Origin: Lineus longissimus
Lineage: Eukaryota; Nemertea; Pilidiophora; Heteronemertea; Lineidae
Assembly: GCF_910592395.1 (NCBI RefSeq)
Contig: NC_088317.1
Span: 5,334,001 to 5,394,000, forward strand
DNA: 60,000 nucleotides
Reading direction: 5' to 3'
Under the pieces are notes generated by a model. The model was not told the origin of the DNA. It worked only from the letters and a program-made list of their open reading frames with translations, and searched no databases. A program made the translations under genes and the position numbers. Of the stretch, positions 30,601 to 47,532 are shown one piece after another. How positions within the stretch are numbered: position 1 is the stretch's first letter; every line of letters starts with the position of its first letter.

Positions 30601-32284
30601 CGTCTTCGATCCAATCATCCTCAAGACGCTCCTGGACAATCTTGGAATATTCAGACTCGTCCACTTCTTCATAGACACTCTTTTCTTCTATCTGTAAGGA
30701 AAATCGAAACACATCACCAATAAATTAAGGTGCGCTTACTTGCACAAGAGAGCAGTGAACTCTTAGGGGGGCTATCACTACAAGTAAAGTGTTTTTCATA
30801 TGTTTTGGCCAAAGGTGCTTATGGAATCTGACCAGACCACATTTACCAAAAGACAGTAGTGTTGCATAACGCTAGATTATCCTTAGGGCGGGCCTAACCA
30901 ATGCTGAAGAAACTGCTCCTAAAGCCAGCTTCCCAGGACTGTGTGTCATTTCTATTTGTGATCATGCAGTTTACTATTTCGTGAGGAGAGGTTAGCCAAG
31001 TAACTTTGGTCAGATCTATCTGAAAAATATTTCATCAGGAAGTATTTTTTACCAAATTATTTGTAACTTTTAGTATTTTTTCAAGTGAAGTTCAGGTTAT
31101 CTTTAATTTGGACGTTTGGGGCTTGGTCCCCCCTTCCCTCTGCTCTGGTTAACCTGGCAGCGGCAGCTTAACCTGTAGCCAAGGAGAACCCTGTATTCTT
31201 ACCTCTACTTGATACTTAGTCCCCGAGGCTTTTGCTTGCTTGAACTTTGCCAAAGCAGCCAATCTGCCTGACTTATCAGTCCTGGCGCGTCGGGAACGAT
31301 TCCTGGCAAGCGAATTGTCTGCATCTGAAAAAGAGAGCAAGCAGATTATTAGTTTTGTGATTTTTTTTCCCCTCCAGTTATGGGAGATGTTGCGCACGTA
31401 CCGGAACCGGTTGTACTTTCAGGTCCTGGTCAACCAGGTCAACTCTTCCTTCCTACACATACACTACCAGGCGGTAAAATTTATAATCTCCAATCAGAAA
31501 TGACGTAGTTTTTTAATTGCACACGACACTTTGGAATTTCGATCAGTCCTGGTTATGAACATGGTACGGTTTGCGCAAAGATGACATGACCTCCAATGCA
31601 TTCTGAATTCTCCTAGGCTATTCATTCTGAATAGGCCCCTTTTTGCCAGATACGCCGGTACCACCTAGGGTCGGACCAACAAACCATCTTTACATTTATA
31701 CAATAGATCTTCACGGTAAAAGACGCCAGACAGTCAATGGATCCAGAGGCATTGTCTGGCGTCTTTGACAGAGATGGTTAGTTGGTCCGACCCTAGGCCT
31801 AGCACTACTCACTAATTATACTACGTTAGGTAGTACCGGCATTGGCATAGGCCTAGTATTATCTAGAAAATGGCCTATTCAATCCCGCCCAGCCCCAGAC
31901 GCAGCTAGCTGCTGCTGCCCAGGCCGCGGCCAGGGTGAGCCGAGGCCCCCCCGACTGAGATATCAATTAGCATTATACCTTACCCCTCAGTGCATGCAAT
32001 AAACACTACACTACACTGCATTCATGCATGACATGATATGCATGATGTACACACTGGTCGACTGGACGAGTGCATTGTGGGAGAGCGATGCAGAAAGCCT
32101 TCTACTTGGGCTGTTTTAGGCCTGGGATTTCTCATTCTGAGTGATATATTATCCAACTTGGTTTCTATACGTTTCAACCGTCTTTTTCAGCACATGACAT
32201 CAAAAATCGGGAAATGAGGAAGAAGGGAAACAACGTTTATTCACCATCGCCTTCAACTAAATCGTTCGTCATGGGTGGCGCCAT
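4424..32284 (-). CDS. POLA1: DNA polymerase alpha catalytic subunit, complete, 26 coding exons
   Basis: This is the nuclear polymerase of the primase-polymerase complex that extends RNA primers at origins and on Okazaki fragments. Exons in transcript order: 32284-32245, 31324-31203, 30691-30598, 29936-29734, 29085-28973, 28700-28462, 27801-27675, 27538-27247, 27032-26916, 26079-25866, 25449-25207, 24772-24501, 23526-23330, 22578-22449, 12312-12199, 11715-11491, 10805-10659, 10450-10328, 9682-9557, 9003-8798, 8226-8094, 7527-7221, 6643-6468, 5955-5824, 5465-5255, 4566-4424. Every junction is GT-AG and phases agree. The joined frame is 1481 residues; the human protein has 1462. Catalytic motifs [11 protein letters not shown] (about 884) and YGDTDS (about 1022) are intact. 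The start ATG is the first in the frame, in a good context. A few exon edges could shift by one codon, but the overall model is very secure. Confidence 0.96.
4675..4894. mobile_element. TTAA-flanked MITE (family C), copy 1
   Basis: The sequence TTAAAGGGACACTATAGGCAG at the left is inverted as CTGCCTATAGTCTCCCTTTAA at the right, giving about 20-bp inverted repeats with TTAA on both sides. TTAA duplication is the hallmark of piggyBac-type elements (family knowledge), so this is probably a non-autonomous piggyBac relative. It lies in POLA1 intron 25. Other copies: 37477-37698 and 51785-51967. Confidence 0.75.
4903..5107 (-). mobile_element. tRNA-derived SINE fragment
   Basis: On the minus strand the segment reads GACTAGCGGTCAAGAGATCC then GGTTCGATCCCCA, a good pol III B box in a tRNA-like arm. 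The downstream body (ACCAGTACCCATTTACACC on the plus strand) recurs in diverged form at 7815-7996 and 9775-9985, which supports a dispersed family. Intronic in POLA1. Confidence 0.55.
5763..5780. repeat. C18 homopolymer
   Basis: An uninterrupted run of 18 C in POLA1 intron 24, 44 bp below the exon 24 donor. On the transcribed (minus) strand the pre-mRNA would carry G18 just after the 5' splice site. Confidence 0.9.
5983..6303. mobile_element. Cluster of pogo-like MITE (family A) fragments
   Basis: Three broken copies occur in tandem: one starting TACAGTAGAACATCTCTGAT, one with GAGAACCTCTCTAATAAGGA at about 6113, and one starting TACAGTAGAACCTCACTAAT near 6261. Each contains the AGGACACCTTTGGGAC motif. 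None retains both ends, so the cluster looks like nested or internally duplicated insertions in POLA1 intron 23. Confidence 0.65.
6335..6410 (+). mobile_element. SINE 3' body fragment
   Basis: The motif GGAGGAATACTCCCTGGAGA followed by CACCTCCATGTGAAGACCG matches the 3' part of the full tRNA-derived SINE at 24921-25189. The tRNA-like head is missing. Confidence 0.55.
6705..6894. mobile_element. MITE family B, copy 2
   Basis: TGTGACCCGTCACAGCAAAA at the left and TTTTGCTGTGACGGGTCACA at the right. It shares the whole interior with the copy at 3122-3307, including GTTGAGACGGACTGT and CTCCTGGTGTCAT. TAT flanks both ends. It lies in POLA1 intron 22. Confidence 0.8.
7815..7996 (-). mobile_element. 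tRNA-derived SINE fragment
   Basis: On the minus strand the head reads AGTGGCAGAGTGGTCAGAGC, an A-box-like sequence, followed by CCAGGAGGTCGTAGGTACGA, a degenerate B box. The body (GGTACACATTTACTCCTGG on the plus strand) resembles the SINE at 4903-5107. It lies in POLA1 intron 21. Confidence 0.55.
8396..8560. mobile_element. Pogo-like MITE (family A) copy
   Basis: It starts TACAGTAGAACATCTCTATC and ends AAGTTCCACTGTA, with the family interior of AGGACACC units. It lies in POLA1 intron 20 and is followed by a C-rich tract at 8595-8628. Confidence 0.75.
9557..12312 (-). CDS. POLA1: POLA1 exons 15-19: polymerase palm and fingers
   Basis: Exon 15 begins [20 protein letters not shown]. Exon 16 carries motif [20 protein letters not shown], with the first metal-binding Asp at about residue 884. 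Exon 18 carries motif [21 protein letters not shown], which contacts the incoming nucleotide. Exon 19 carries motif [15 protein letters not shown], with the two catalytic Asp at about 1024 and 1026. All catalytic residues are present, so the enzyme should be active. Exon 20 (9003-8798) follows with KKKKYAAL, a conserved primer-template contact. Confidence 0.95.
9715..9985 (-). mobile_element. Degenerate SINE-like repeat
   Basis: The body shares TAGACTAGTGCCCATTTATA with the SINE at 4903-5107 and is preceded by CTATAGCGCTTTAATGATG, a type of tail common on invertebrate short repeats. No clear B box remains. It lies in POLA1 intron 18. Confidence 0.4.
10014..10200. mobile_element. Degenerate pogo-like MITE (family A)
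   Basis: AGTAGACCTCTCTATTAGGG at the left and AGAGGTGCTGCAGTA at the right, with four internal AGGACA or inverted TGTCC motifs. The termini are mutated. It lies in POLA1 intron 18. Confidence 0.6.
11040..11395. repeat. Two-copy direct repeat of about 175 bp
   Basis: CAGGTGGCAGCA, the block CATAATGCATTGGATGACAC, then GGAGTGAATGATGATC, TGCTTTTAGCCA and GGTCTTGAAACCTTTCTCTT each occur twice in the same order, about 180 bp apart. It lies in POLA1 intron 16. No coding signal. Confidence 0.65.
11804..11972. mobile_element. Pogo-like MITE (family A) copy
   Basis: CAGTAGAACCTCCCTATTAA at the left and GGGAGGTTCTAATGTGA at the right. The interior reads AGGACACCCTCGGGACTG. It lies in POLA1 intron 15. 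Confidence 0.7.
12313..14584. other. POLA1 intron 14, distal part, without a gene
   Basis: No coding exon is recognisable between exon 15 and the 42-bp array. The visible structure is a pair of direct repeats around GAAAGGGGATTCCCCACAAT at about 13208 and 13371, and the tandem repeat at 13433-13790. Confidence 0.6.
13433..13790. repeat. Tandem repeat, about 95-bp unit, about 4 copies
   Basis: The unit contains CACTAAAAACAATAACAAGG, AAGCTCTAGATTTGAAATTA and ACTAGACTGCACTTGAACTA. Unit starts are near 13434, 13536, 13630 and 13723. The middle copies are almost identical, which indicates recent local duplication. Confidence 0.8.
14585..15250. repeat. 42-bp tandem array, about 15 full units plus a partial
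   Basis: The unit is CAGCATTACCACGAAGTCTT followed by GTTTCCTTTCAGAAACTACA and AT. Spacing is 42 bp with small indels (some units carry TTTATA insertions). Because 42 is a multiple of three and the unit has no stop, long spurious frames run through it on both strands. Read on the plus strand, TTGTTTCCTTTCAG in each unit resembles a 3' splice acceptor; the CAG is intact in about ten of sixteen units. The last acceptor-like site is 24 bp before the receptor ATG. Confidence 0.95.
15263..18634 (+). CDS. Toll-like receptor ectodomain with a truncated TIR domain
   Basis: An intronless 1123-residue type I membrane protein nested antisense in POLA1 intron 14. A hydrophobic signal peptide (about 1-20) is followed by a cysteine-containing region (28-205) that I do not recognise, then a leucine-rich repeat block (about 212-620). 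An LRRCT module follows ([13 protein letters not shown], about 623-675), then an LRRNT-like segment ([20 protein letters not shown]), a short second LRR block, a second LRRCT ([15 protein letters not shown], about 837-890), a transmembrane helix (about 900-921) and an acidic tail of about 200 residues. This LRRCT-LRRNT-LRR-LRRCT layout marks multiple-cysteine-cluster Toll receptors. The last residues, [12 protein letters not shown], match TIR box 1, but the frame stops six residues later. The receptor should bind ligand but cannot signal through TIR; it may be a decoy, a pseudogene or a specialised form. Confidence 0.85.
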   Translation: MALIWQWMIMVLATLATSNNGESVESCAMPLMVTRGITFRTSIGGNDVYNNTEYRFDGLVCNHVSYDDIGGVRYEKLKCKTGNITHSSSQVTGKKQIDIDINHINGLICKTKEQPNLMPNLHVHFSCEIGEHYGFYCDASKFCVIEPASLYQRSGQNLEEWKQLIGYRGTNFISLEGGYGFECPEPFVCYWQTCSSILITSKEWDANTDPQRLEISLRLSLEGILKMPSHFTSLEITKTNVSQLPVIICQFRNLRRLVLVHNNLSELPDCLEKLSNLEILDVSFNALKSIKRIYFGSGGNNKKKFLDLSFNQITYIDIEALEKFDEKGLEFLSLRNNALKNIDLYLPNLLNHIDLSNNNIKYIKLNAWHEPQVLKTLLLQHNEIETVDFYIPSPLISLDLSHNYIESVNGEKLRNAKNLEGLFLNNNRIRQIRYPYSMPYGLKYITLNNNHFEKLDFLSKLSLKSLEIMDLSYNSITSVDFASFKNAKNLKTLLLQHNIIREIDGNILKEKTILPKMKNMNFSHNQLRVAPLNLIFLKRLQTVDFSHNKIETCTWLSEDEEEVLMNIDYKLNGFCMSNYNQEEDKNIINLEHNRIKSLKDVFGLESIMLHKHAILFCHLKLRHNPFHCNCHMFSYLNKLLTYNWNNEIMTTTCESPTQLKSRSVFDKEIVDTLTCNLLPEQKCKFIYKPSEKTLTVNCSDLNLTKFPLTDETLRHALEKSAAENFIPDGINTEIDLNGNNFSKIISGQEKTLLPVLMEIGINTRINVLDLSHSNINEINDMFLFDLSYQIPNLTKLHLNDNNLTALPNHILHFESLSLNKDHIVPYWNKVNELHLYNNPWDCSCSAQWMKRWLNNMIERDILVRPNEIQCYTPKWNRGKMVHMIGISDFCIEPSPIHTSTPVVVSVLVATMVIIIVLKLGNLQKLMKWIGNGVRARNQSSSAPGENLTDKSDAITAPLIGETTEDDNDIIPEPSTVGNVQVVDSDEIKPLALSEESQVMKADNDGEARELQTGNDKVRPLFRDDRVFGDNLTLTSPTRASEDEDDDRDNGNDDDDDITVLSASTDSALDEATAISFGRRIADDNETIPETLSRASKVDNDDIAEMKLDVFASFSKKDATSNTK
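18832..18837 (+). terminator. Candidate polyadenylation signal of the receptor gene
   Basis: AATAAA lies about 200 nt after the receptor stop codon, in AT-rich sequence, and is the first canonical signal downstream. It would give a short 3' UTR that ends before the 160-bp satellite. Confidence 0.45.
19200..20260. repeat. Tandem satellite, 160-bp unit, about 6 copies, with a hairpin in each unit
   Basis: Each unit contains TTATGTTAAACTTTTCATAA, GGTGTTGGACTTTCATAAAC and AAGCTTAAGTAATTATTCTT followed by ATTCTTAAGCTT. The AAGCTTAAG and CTTAAGCTT arms are perfect complements around a 14-bp loop, at about 19281, 19442, 19602, 19763, 19923 and 20083, with a degraded seventh near 20243. Spacing is 160-161 bp. 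The array follows the receptor gene and precedes a LINE fragment. Confidence 0.92.
20385..21386 (+). pseudogene. 5'-truncated LINE (CR1/L2-like), end of the reverse transcriptase ORF
   Basis: An open frame of 286 codons (20385-21245) encodes the C-terminal half of a non-LTR retrotransposon polymerase. Recognisable segments are [20 protein letters not shown], the thumb region [20 protein letters not shown], and the conserved tail [20 protein letters not shown]. The catalytic motifs and endonuclease are missing, as expected from 5' truncation on insertion. The 3' end finishes in an ATT microsatellite at 21366-21386, typical of this clade. The frame is intact, so the insertion is fairly young, but it cannot be autonomous. 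Confidence 0.88.
21420..21573. mobile_element. Pogo-like MITE (family A) copy between two LINE 3' ends
   Basis: TACAGTAGAACCTCTCTATT and AGAGGTTCTACTGTA form well preserved termini. The copy lies between the plus-strand LINE tail (ending 21386) and the minus-strand LINE tail (starting 21761). Confidence 0.85.
21754..21966 (-). pseudogene. LINE (CR1/L2-like) 3' end with target duplication
   Basis: Read on the minus strand from about 21959 the frame encodes [20 protein letters not shown] and then [17 protein letters not shown] before a stop at 21827. That is the conserved extreme C-terminus of CR1/L2-type polymerases. The 3' end is an ATT repeat (21761-21785). The 9-bp sequence GAATTATAT occurs at 21754 and again at 21958, a likely target-site duplication, so this is a very short, extremely 5'-truncated insertion. 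Confidence 0.8.
22608..22800. repeat. Dispersed repeat with two local copies
   Basis: The block AAGTGTTTTTCATAT, CCAAAGGTACTCA and CACATTTACCAAAAGA occurs twice here and once more, diverged, at 30785-30860. ACTCACAAATGTGACC is also inverted as CACATTTGTGAGTTCGACA. It overlaps the start of POLA1 intron 13, upstream of exon 14 in transcript sense. Confidence 0.5.
23625..23745. repeat. Dispersed repeat shared with 55822-55925
   Basis: AGGGAGTTTTGAACAGCCC, AAAACCTAAGGCGGGAATAA and TTGATAAAT match in order the segment at 55822-55925. Both start at TTAAAGGAAA. Probably one end of a larger transposon family. It lies in POLA1 intron 12. Confidence 0.5.
24160..24450. repeat. Two-copy tandem duplication of about 165 bp
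   Basis: CGAGAGACTGGCCACGTGGC, ATCAATGGAGACAAAGCTCT, GGGAATCAAGGGAGGAAC and AGAGACATAGGCCTT recur in the same order with few differences. It lies in POLA1 intron 12, just below the exon 12 donor. Confidence 0.75.
24501..27538 (-). CDS. POLA1: POLA1 exons 8-12: N-terminal and inactive exonuclease-like domain
   Basis: Residues of about 313-692. Exon 8 encodes [20 protein letters not shown] and [20 protein letters not shown], exon 10 [19 protein letters not shown], and exon 12 [20 protein letters not shown]. These match the B-family domain that is an active 3'-5' exonuclease in polymerases delta and epsilon. The Exo I position reads [10 protein letters not shown] without the acidic pair, so proofreading should be absent, as usual for polymerase alpha. 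A D (FDLDV) stands at the Exo II position where the human protein has E. The donor of exon 9 lies in a tandem array (see 26625-26935). Confidence 0.9.
24921..25189 (+). mobile_element. Full-length tRNA-derived SINE with 12-bp target duplication
   Basis: The head has an A box in TGGCCCAGTGGCTAACACTG and a perfect B box GGGTTCGATCCC at 24977-24988, spaced as in a tRNA. The body ends GGAGGAATACTCCATGGAGA, then AAGTGCAGAGTGAACGC. ATTTCCTTCATC is repeated exactly at 24910-24921 and 25190-25201, the expected target duplication of LINE-mobilised SINEs. The right copy abuts and includes the last base of the POLA1 exon 11 donor hexamer (25206-25201 on the minus strand). Partial copies occur at 6335, 27915 and 43345. 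Confidence 0.88.
26146..26480. mobile_element. TTAA-type MITE (family D), diverged copy
   Basis: Nearly the whole length matches, in inverted orientation, the element at 50221-50589: TCGTATGACCTCGTTTTCAT, AAACATGGCGCCTAGCTGTC, GGGGGCGGAGCTACAAATC and AGTTGAATAAATCGCTCGGC are shared. The termini are more mutated here and the internal duplication of the other copy is absent. It lies in POLA1 intron 9. Confidence 0.8.
26625..26935 (-). repeat. 21-bp minisatellite (42-bp dimers) overlapping the POLA1 exon 9 donor
   Basis: On the minus strand the unit is TTTCCGTTCTAGGGTAGGT plus about two bases, alternating with a variant ending GGGGTGGGT; about 14 units follow one another. The first unit supplies the end of exon 9 (encoding FRSR) and its donor, AGG before GTAGGT, at 26916/26915. 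All but one of the later units keep a donor-like GT-purine-GGT or GTAAGT. The exon frame stays open through the array to about 26601. Confidence 0.93.
27915..28015 (-). mobile_element. SINE 3' body fragment
   Basis: GGGTGATTTTCTCCAGGGAG followed by TACTCCTCCTCCAAGGC is the reverse complement of the body of the SINE at 24921-25189. The head is missing. It lies in POLA1 intron 6. Confidence 0.6.
28040..28335 (+). pseudogene. LINE ORF2 C-terminal fragment with stop codons
   Basis: A plus-strand frame reads [40 protein letters not shown] and, after an internal stop, [11 protein letters not shown]. This is the conserved C-terminal tail of a large group of non-LTR retrotransposon polymerases (GRPR-x-x-W and the LVxxLCS ending). 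Internal stops make it dead. It lies antisense in POLA1 intron 6. A different clade from the LINEs at 20.4 and 21.8 kb, judging by this tail. Confidence 0.75.
28462..32284 (-). CDS. POLA1: POLA1 exons 1-6: N-terminal regulatory region
   Basis: Residues 1-270 are mostly low complexity. The exon 3/4 junction encodes [20 protein letters not shown], the conserved N-terminal signature of the alpha catalytic subunit. Exon 4 continues with a lysine-rich tract ([14 protein letters not shown]), a likely nuclear localisation signal. Exons 5 and 6 encode [12 protein letters not shown], then proline-rich [14 protein letters not shown] and acidic stretches. In animals this tail binds replisome partners and is phosphorylated in the cell cycle (family knowledge). 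The first coding exon is only 40 nt and ends in phase 1. Confidence 0.9.
29526..29725. mobile_element. Pogo-like MITE (family A) copy ending 8 bp from the POLA1 exon 4 donor
   Basis: It starts with a mutated AATAAAACCTCTCTATTAA and ends GGGAGGTTCTACTGTA. The right end lies 8 bp from the last base of exon 4 (29734), so only the donor and a few intronic bases separate exon and transposon. Confidence 0.75.
29974..30108. mobile_element. Diverged relative of the foldback element at 33819
   Basis: TAAGGTAACATGATACAATT at the left and GGGCTATAAATGTGCACCAC then TTATACCTTA at the right, with TTGGGCTACAATTGCA inside. The pattern (GGGCTACAATT with AGGTA ends) resembles 33819-33947. Confidence 0.4.
31664..31797. 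mobile_element. 134-bp foldback element
   Basis: CCTAGGGTCGGACCAAC at the left and GTTGGTCCGACCCTAGG at the right are perfect complements. A second inner pair, AAAGACGCCAGACA and TGTCTGGCGTCTTT, surrounds GTCAATGGATCC. Almost the whole unit forms a cruciform. It lies in POLA1 intron 1. Confidence 0.8.
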
Positions 32285-32292
32285 TTTGGAAT
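32276..32292 (-). promoter_or_regulatory. YY1-like site over the POLA1 start codon
   Basis: On the minus strand CCAAAATGGCGCCACCC contains AAAATGGCG, the core of the YY1 consensus, which in animals often overlaps the start codon of housekeeping genes. The ATG of POLA1 (32284-32282) is the ATG of this motif. Confidence 0.4.
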
Positions 32293-32296
32293 CAAA

Positions 32297-32308
32297 TTTG
32301 GCGCGAAA
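32297..32308. promoter_or_regulatory. POLA1: E2F-type site upstream of POLA1
   Basis: TTTGGCGCGAAA is a palindromic match to the E2F consensus (TTTSSCGC on both strands). It ends 13 bp before the POLA1 ATG. Polymerase alpha genes are classic E2F targets in animals (established), so this site plausibly drives G1/S expression. No TATA box is seen nearby. Confidence 0.6.
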
Positions 32309-33311
32309 TATTTCCCGGAAGAAGAACTGATGACGTATTTCATGTATTTCACAAACCAAATGAAAACAATGAATCGGATCCAGCTGACTATAGAGTGAAC
32401 TGCACTTTGCACTTTAGTATTGCAATCTAATCTAATCATGTGTGCGTGATTTGATACGTGGACTGGTTGAGGCCGTATATCGAGGTGCTTATAGAGCTTC
32501 CAAGAATTGATTTAGACAGGTGAATATGATCCGATTTTGAAGTTTTGAGTTTGAGTCTTACTCTGACTTAGTTCTACACGTCTTTAATTGGGACAGCACA
32601 TAATCCATCATCATATGCACGTATGGAACACAGGCCATCAGACTCGGTGATCATAATGTCATATCATGAGAAACCTGCCGTGTTGAAAGTGCTTATGATT
32701 CGAACTAATGCTCACTCACGGTTCAGCCTAGCTCATAGCTTGCCTCGGCCTCGCCTGGCCTGATGTTCTGTTCATCAGCTTCCGCTCATCATCAAATCAA
32801 TGACACGTCACTGACCATGTGACAGTCGTTGACATCATCATCATCATCGTCTTTACATAGCATTTCAAGTTATCGCACTTTTTTTTTCAATATCGACGGT
32901 CGTCATACGATAGCTGAAGAATAAACCCTGCTGGCGAGCTGCAAGTTGGTGAGGCGTGGGCTGCGACGCCACCTTCGTGTAACTAAAAAATATATTTATC
33001 GTCGGATGCATTTGTTTTAAGCTTAGGCCGAAGGAGGTCCGGAAAATGTTACGTACGTCTATATCAACTATCCACTAGATAGTACACATCTTCCCCAACT
33101 GTATGAAAGTTGTGCTCAATATACGATTATAAGTTTGCCCGGATGTGGCGACGGTAAGTTTTAGACAATGGGCGACTGCTATAATGTGGAATCAGGAATG
33201 ATTGCGTCCTCGCTTTGCCAGTTGGCAGATTCCACATTTATAAGTCTCCCATTTATTTAAAACATACCATTGCCACTTCCGGGCCAACTTCTTAAGTGTC
33301 GTATTGCGAAA

Positions 33312-33491
33312 TACAGTAGAACCTCTCTAAAGGACACCCACAGGACTGATAAATGCTGTCCTTAATAGAGAGGTGTCCTGATTAGAGAGGTCAAATTTAA
33401 TGGAAAGTACCAATTTGGGACCAAAACAAGTGTCCTCAATAGAGAGGTTGTCCTTGATAGAGAGGTGTCTGCTAAGGGAGGTTCCACTGTA
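33312..33491. mobile_element. Pogo-like MITE (family A) copy
   Basis: TACAGTAGAACCTCTCTAAA at the left and GGGAGGTTCCACTGTA at the right, with the typical interior. The termini are well conserved and TA flanks both. Confidence 0.8.
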
Positions 33492-33818
33492 CCACTTTTT
33501 TTACTTCAATCGATGTTTTGACGCTAATGGTGTTTAATACAGACGACACAGCAATTGTTCATCATTTGACATAAAAGTAAAACCTCATAGAGTCAATGTC
33601 ATACTACACGAAGATGACTCAAAAACCCTTTTGAAAAAGGAACTAAAAATATACTGAAATGCTGGAGGGTTCGATGTGCTCAAGTCATAGGCTAGGGAAA
33701 AAAGTGCTATAGATCATTTTCACCAGCTTCATTTCAGTCTGTTGTTTGGGGCAAATTGTATGCACAGTTAGCAGGCTGGTATAGAACCTAAAAGTATACA
33801 GTGTAGTTCATCCATGTG

Positions 33819-33947
33819 AGGTAGAATGGGGTAACTGTAGCCCCGGTTTATTTGTAGCCCCTGCATTGTTTGATGCGTGGGGATATCAATCAATATCATA
33901 GGCAGGGGCTACAATTAAACCAGGGCTACAATTACCCCATTCTACCT
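33819..33947. mobile_element. 129-bp foldback element
   Basis: AGGTAGAATGGGGTAACTGT then AGCCC at the left is the near-perfect complement of GGGCTACAATTACCCCATTC then TACCT at the right. A second repeat, GTAGCCCCTGC/GCAGGGGCTAC, lies inside. Non-coding. Confidence 0.8.
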
Positions 33948-34685
33948 TATCTTGTTTATGAAATGAACATTGAACTTGATCTAAAACAGGTCGGCATCTG
34001 AAACTATTTCCAGGGTCCTGTGCAGTATACCTGCTTGAGGGTGTGTGGTGATTAAGTATGAATAATGATTGCATAGCAGGTTATCTACCACATGCAGAAC
34101 TATTACAGAGATTTATCCCGATGAATTATATCTAAGAGCCAGCTGGAATAGTGTTGATGTTTTCCCTTGAGGTGAGGGGAGCAAAGGGCATGCCTGTCTG
34201 TTACAGGCTTGCCAATTATGTGTTTTTTCTTTTAGTAGAAAAATAATGGTCAAGAAAGTTTCTTTGGCAGCTTGATTAGGCATTGAGGTGAAGATACTGA
34301 TTCCTGATTGTCAAATTTTGCAAAATCCGGCTTCCCGGCATCAGTTCTGTCCCGACTTCTCCGGTGATTTATCCTTCTCACTGAATCCCGATTGACATTT
34401 TAGGCCTAGGGCATTTCGGCGTCCTAAAAATACCATACAATGCCATACCCCCTCTGACATGTCTGACATATGCAGGGTTGTTGTCATGATTGGCATTAAA
34501 TAGTTATTGTTGTCATCATGACGTGAACTCAATCAATCATATCTTTGCACAATTGACTGATCTCAATTTTAGATACTTTGAACTTCTTTCATTTTCAATT
34601 AATAGTCGGTGATTAGCCTACATTATGGGTGCGAGTAATGGACATTGACCTTCAAACATGTCTAAGTAACGATTATCACGAAAAG

Positions 34686-34866
34686 TACAGTGGAACCTCC
34701 CTTAGCGGACAACTCTATATTAAGGACAACATCTCTTAAGTACACTAAGTTTTGGTCCCAAATTGGTAGTTTCCATTTGATTTGACCTCTCTTATCAGGA
34801 CACATCTTTATAAAGGACAGCACTTGTCAGTCCTGAAGGCGTCCTTATAAGAGAGGTTCTACTGTA
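34686..34866. mobile_element. Pogo-like MITE (family A) copy
   Basis: TACAGTGGAACCTCCCTTAG at the left and AGAGAGGTTCTACTGTA at the right, about 180 bp. Confidence 0.85.
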
Positions 34867-34929
34867 CTGTGATTTAAAATATTGACTTTGACCAATAATT
34901 GCTCTTTATTATCACAGTTGTGTTGTGCT

Positions 34930-35027
34930 TTAGCTTAGCTGTTAAGGACCCCGTGCATGGCAACTGCACTACGACATTGTGTATTAATGCATTTCTATTT
35001 TCCTGTTACGAAGTGCGTACCCCTTTA
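34930..35027. mobile_element. Solo end of transposon family H
   Basis: GCATGGCAACTGCACTACGA, CATTGTGTATTAATGCATTT and CTATTTTCCTG then GTACCCCTTTAA match the right inverted terminus of the 568-bp element at 44721-45288. The left terminus is absent. Confidence 0.6.
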
Positions 35028-35610
35028 AGCTTACACATGTGTTGTGGAGTGGAATCAACAGCTGCAGCGCTTTATAGGAATGGTCGTGATATTGATATAA
35101 ACTCGATATTTGATCAAAAAAAATCTGTCAAACCATTGTTCTCAGTCTTGTATACATATCAATATTCAGATCAATTAAGTGCAACATATGTGAAATGTTG
35201 TCACAGCACAGTCCGGCATATGCAGTGGTCATTGTAAACACTTGGACCCCCTACTCGGGGCAGTATTCTCCACAGTGTTTTCTCAAGGTGGGGTGGTACC
35301 CTTGATGTTCAAAAAGTTTTATCACTTATTCAGAGTGAATTAGCGTCATATAATCGGGGCAAACAGTTTGATTTCAAACGGTGAATCATGATCGACAGTG
35401 TCCATAAACTAGTCTACTCATCCGTCTGGTTTAGAATAGAAAGTTTTTTCACAGTCGGCCAAATAATTTAGAAAAAAAAGCCTTTCATTTGTATGGTTCT
35501 GAACTGTTCTTCAAAGTTGAATGAGCTAGACTATACGTGTAATACAGATAGAGAAATAAAATGGGACAGAATGTTATGATCTAAGCAACCTATAATTCCA
35601 TTTATTGCAG

Positions 35611-35669
35611 GCATTTAAAGAGGCCAACTTGACAGAGTCTGTAAGCATAGCAACACCTGTTGTGTAACC
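35611..35669 (+). other. PCYT1A: PCYT1 5' UTR part of the first coding exon
   Basis: CCATTTATTGCAG at 35598-35610 is a good acceptor, and the 59 nt after it lead to the ATG at 35670. This suggests that at least one untranslated exon lies upstream. If transcription instead begins here, the acceptor would be fortuitous. Confidence 0.5.

Positions 35670-47532
<11,863 letters not shown>

Larger units (their letters stand above)
32309..35610. other. Divergent intergenic region between POLA1 and PCYT1
   Basis: About 3.3 kb with no coding exon. The part next to POLA1 (32.3-33.3 kb) probably holds the promoter(s). The rest contains a pogo-like MITE (33312), a foldback element (33819), another pogo-like MITE (34686) and a solo transposon end (34930). 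An untranslated first exon of PCYT1 should lie here, because the first coding exon has an acceptor in front of it, but I cannot place it. Confidence 0.5.
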
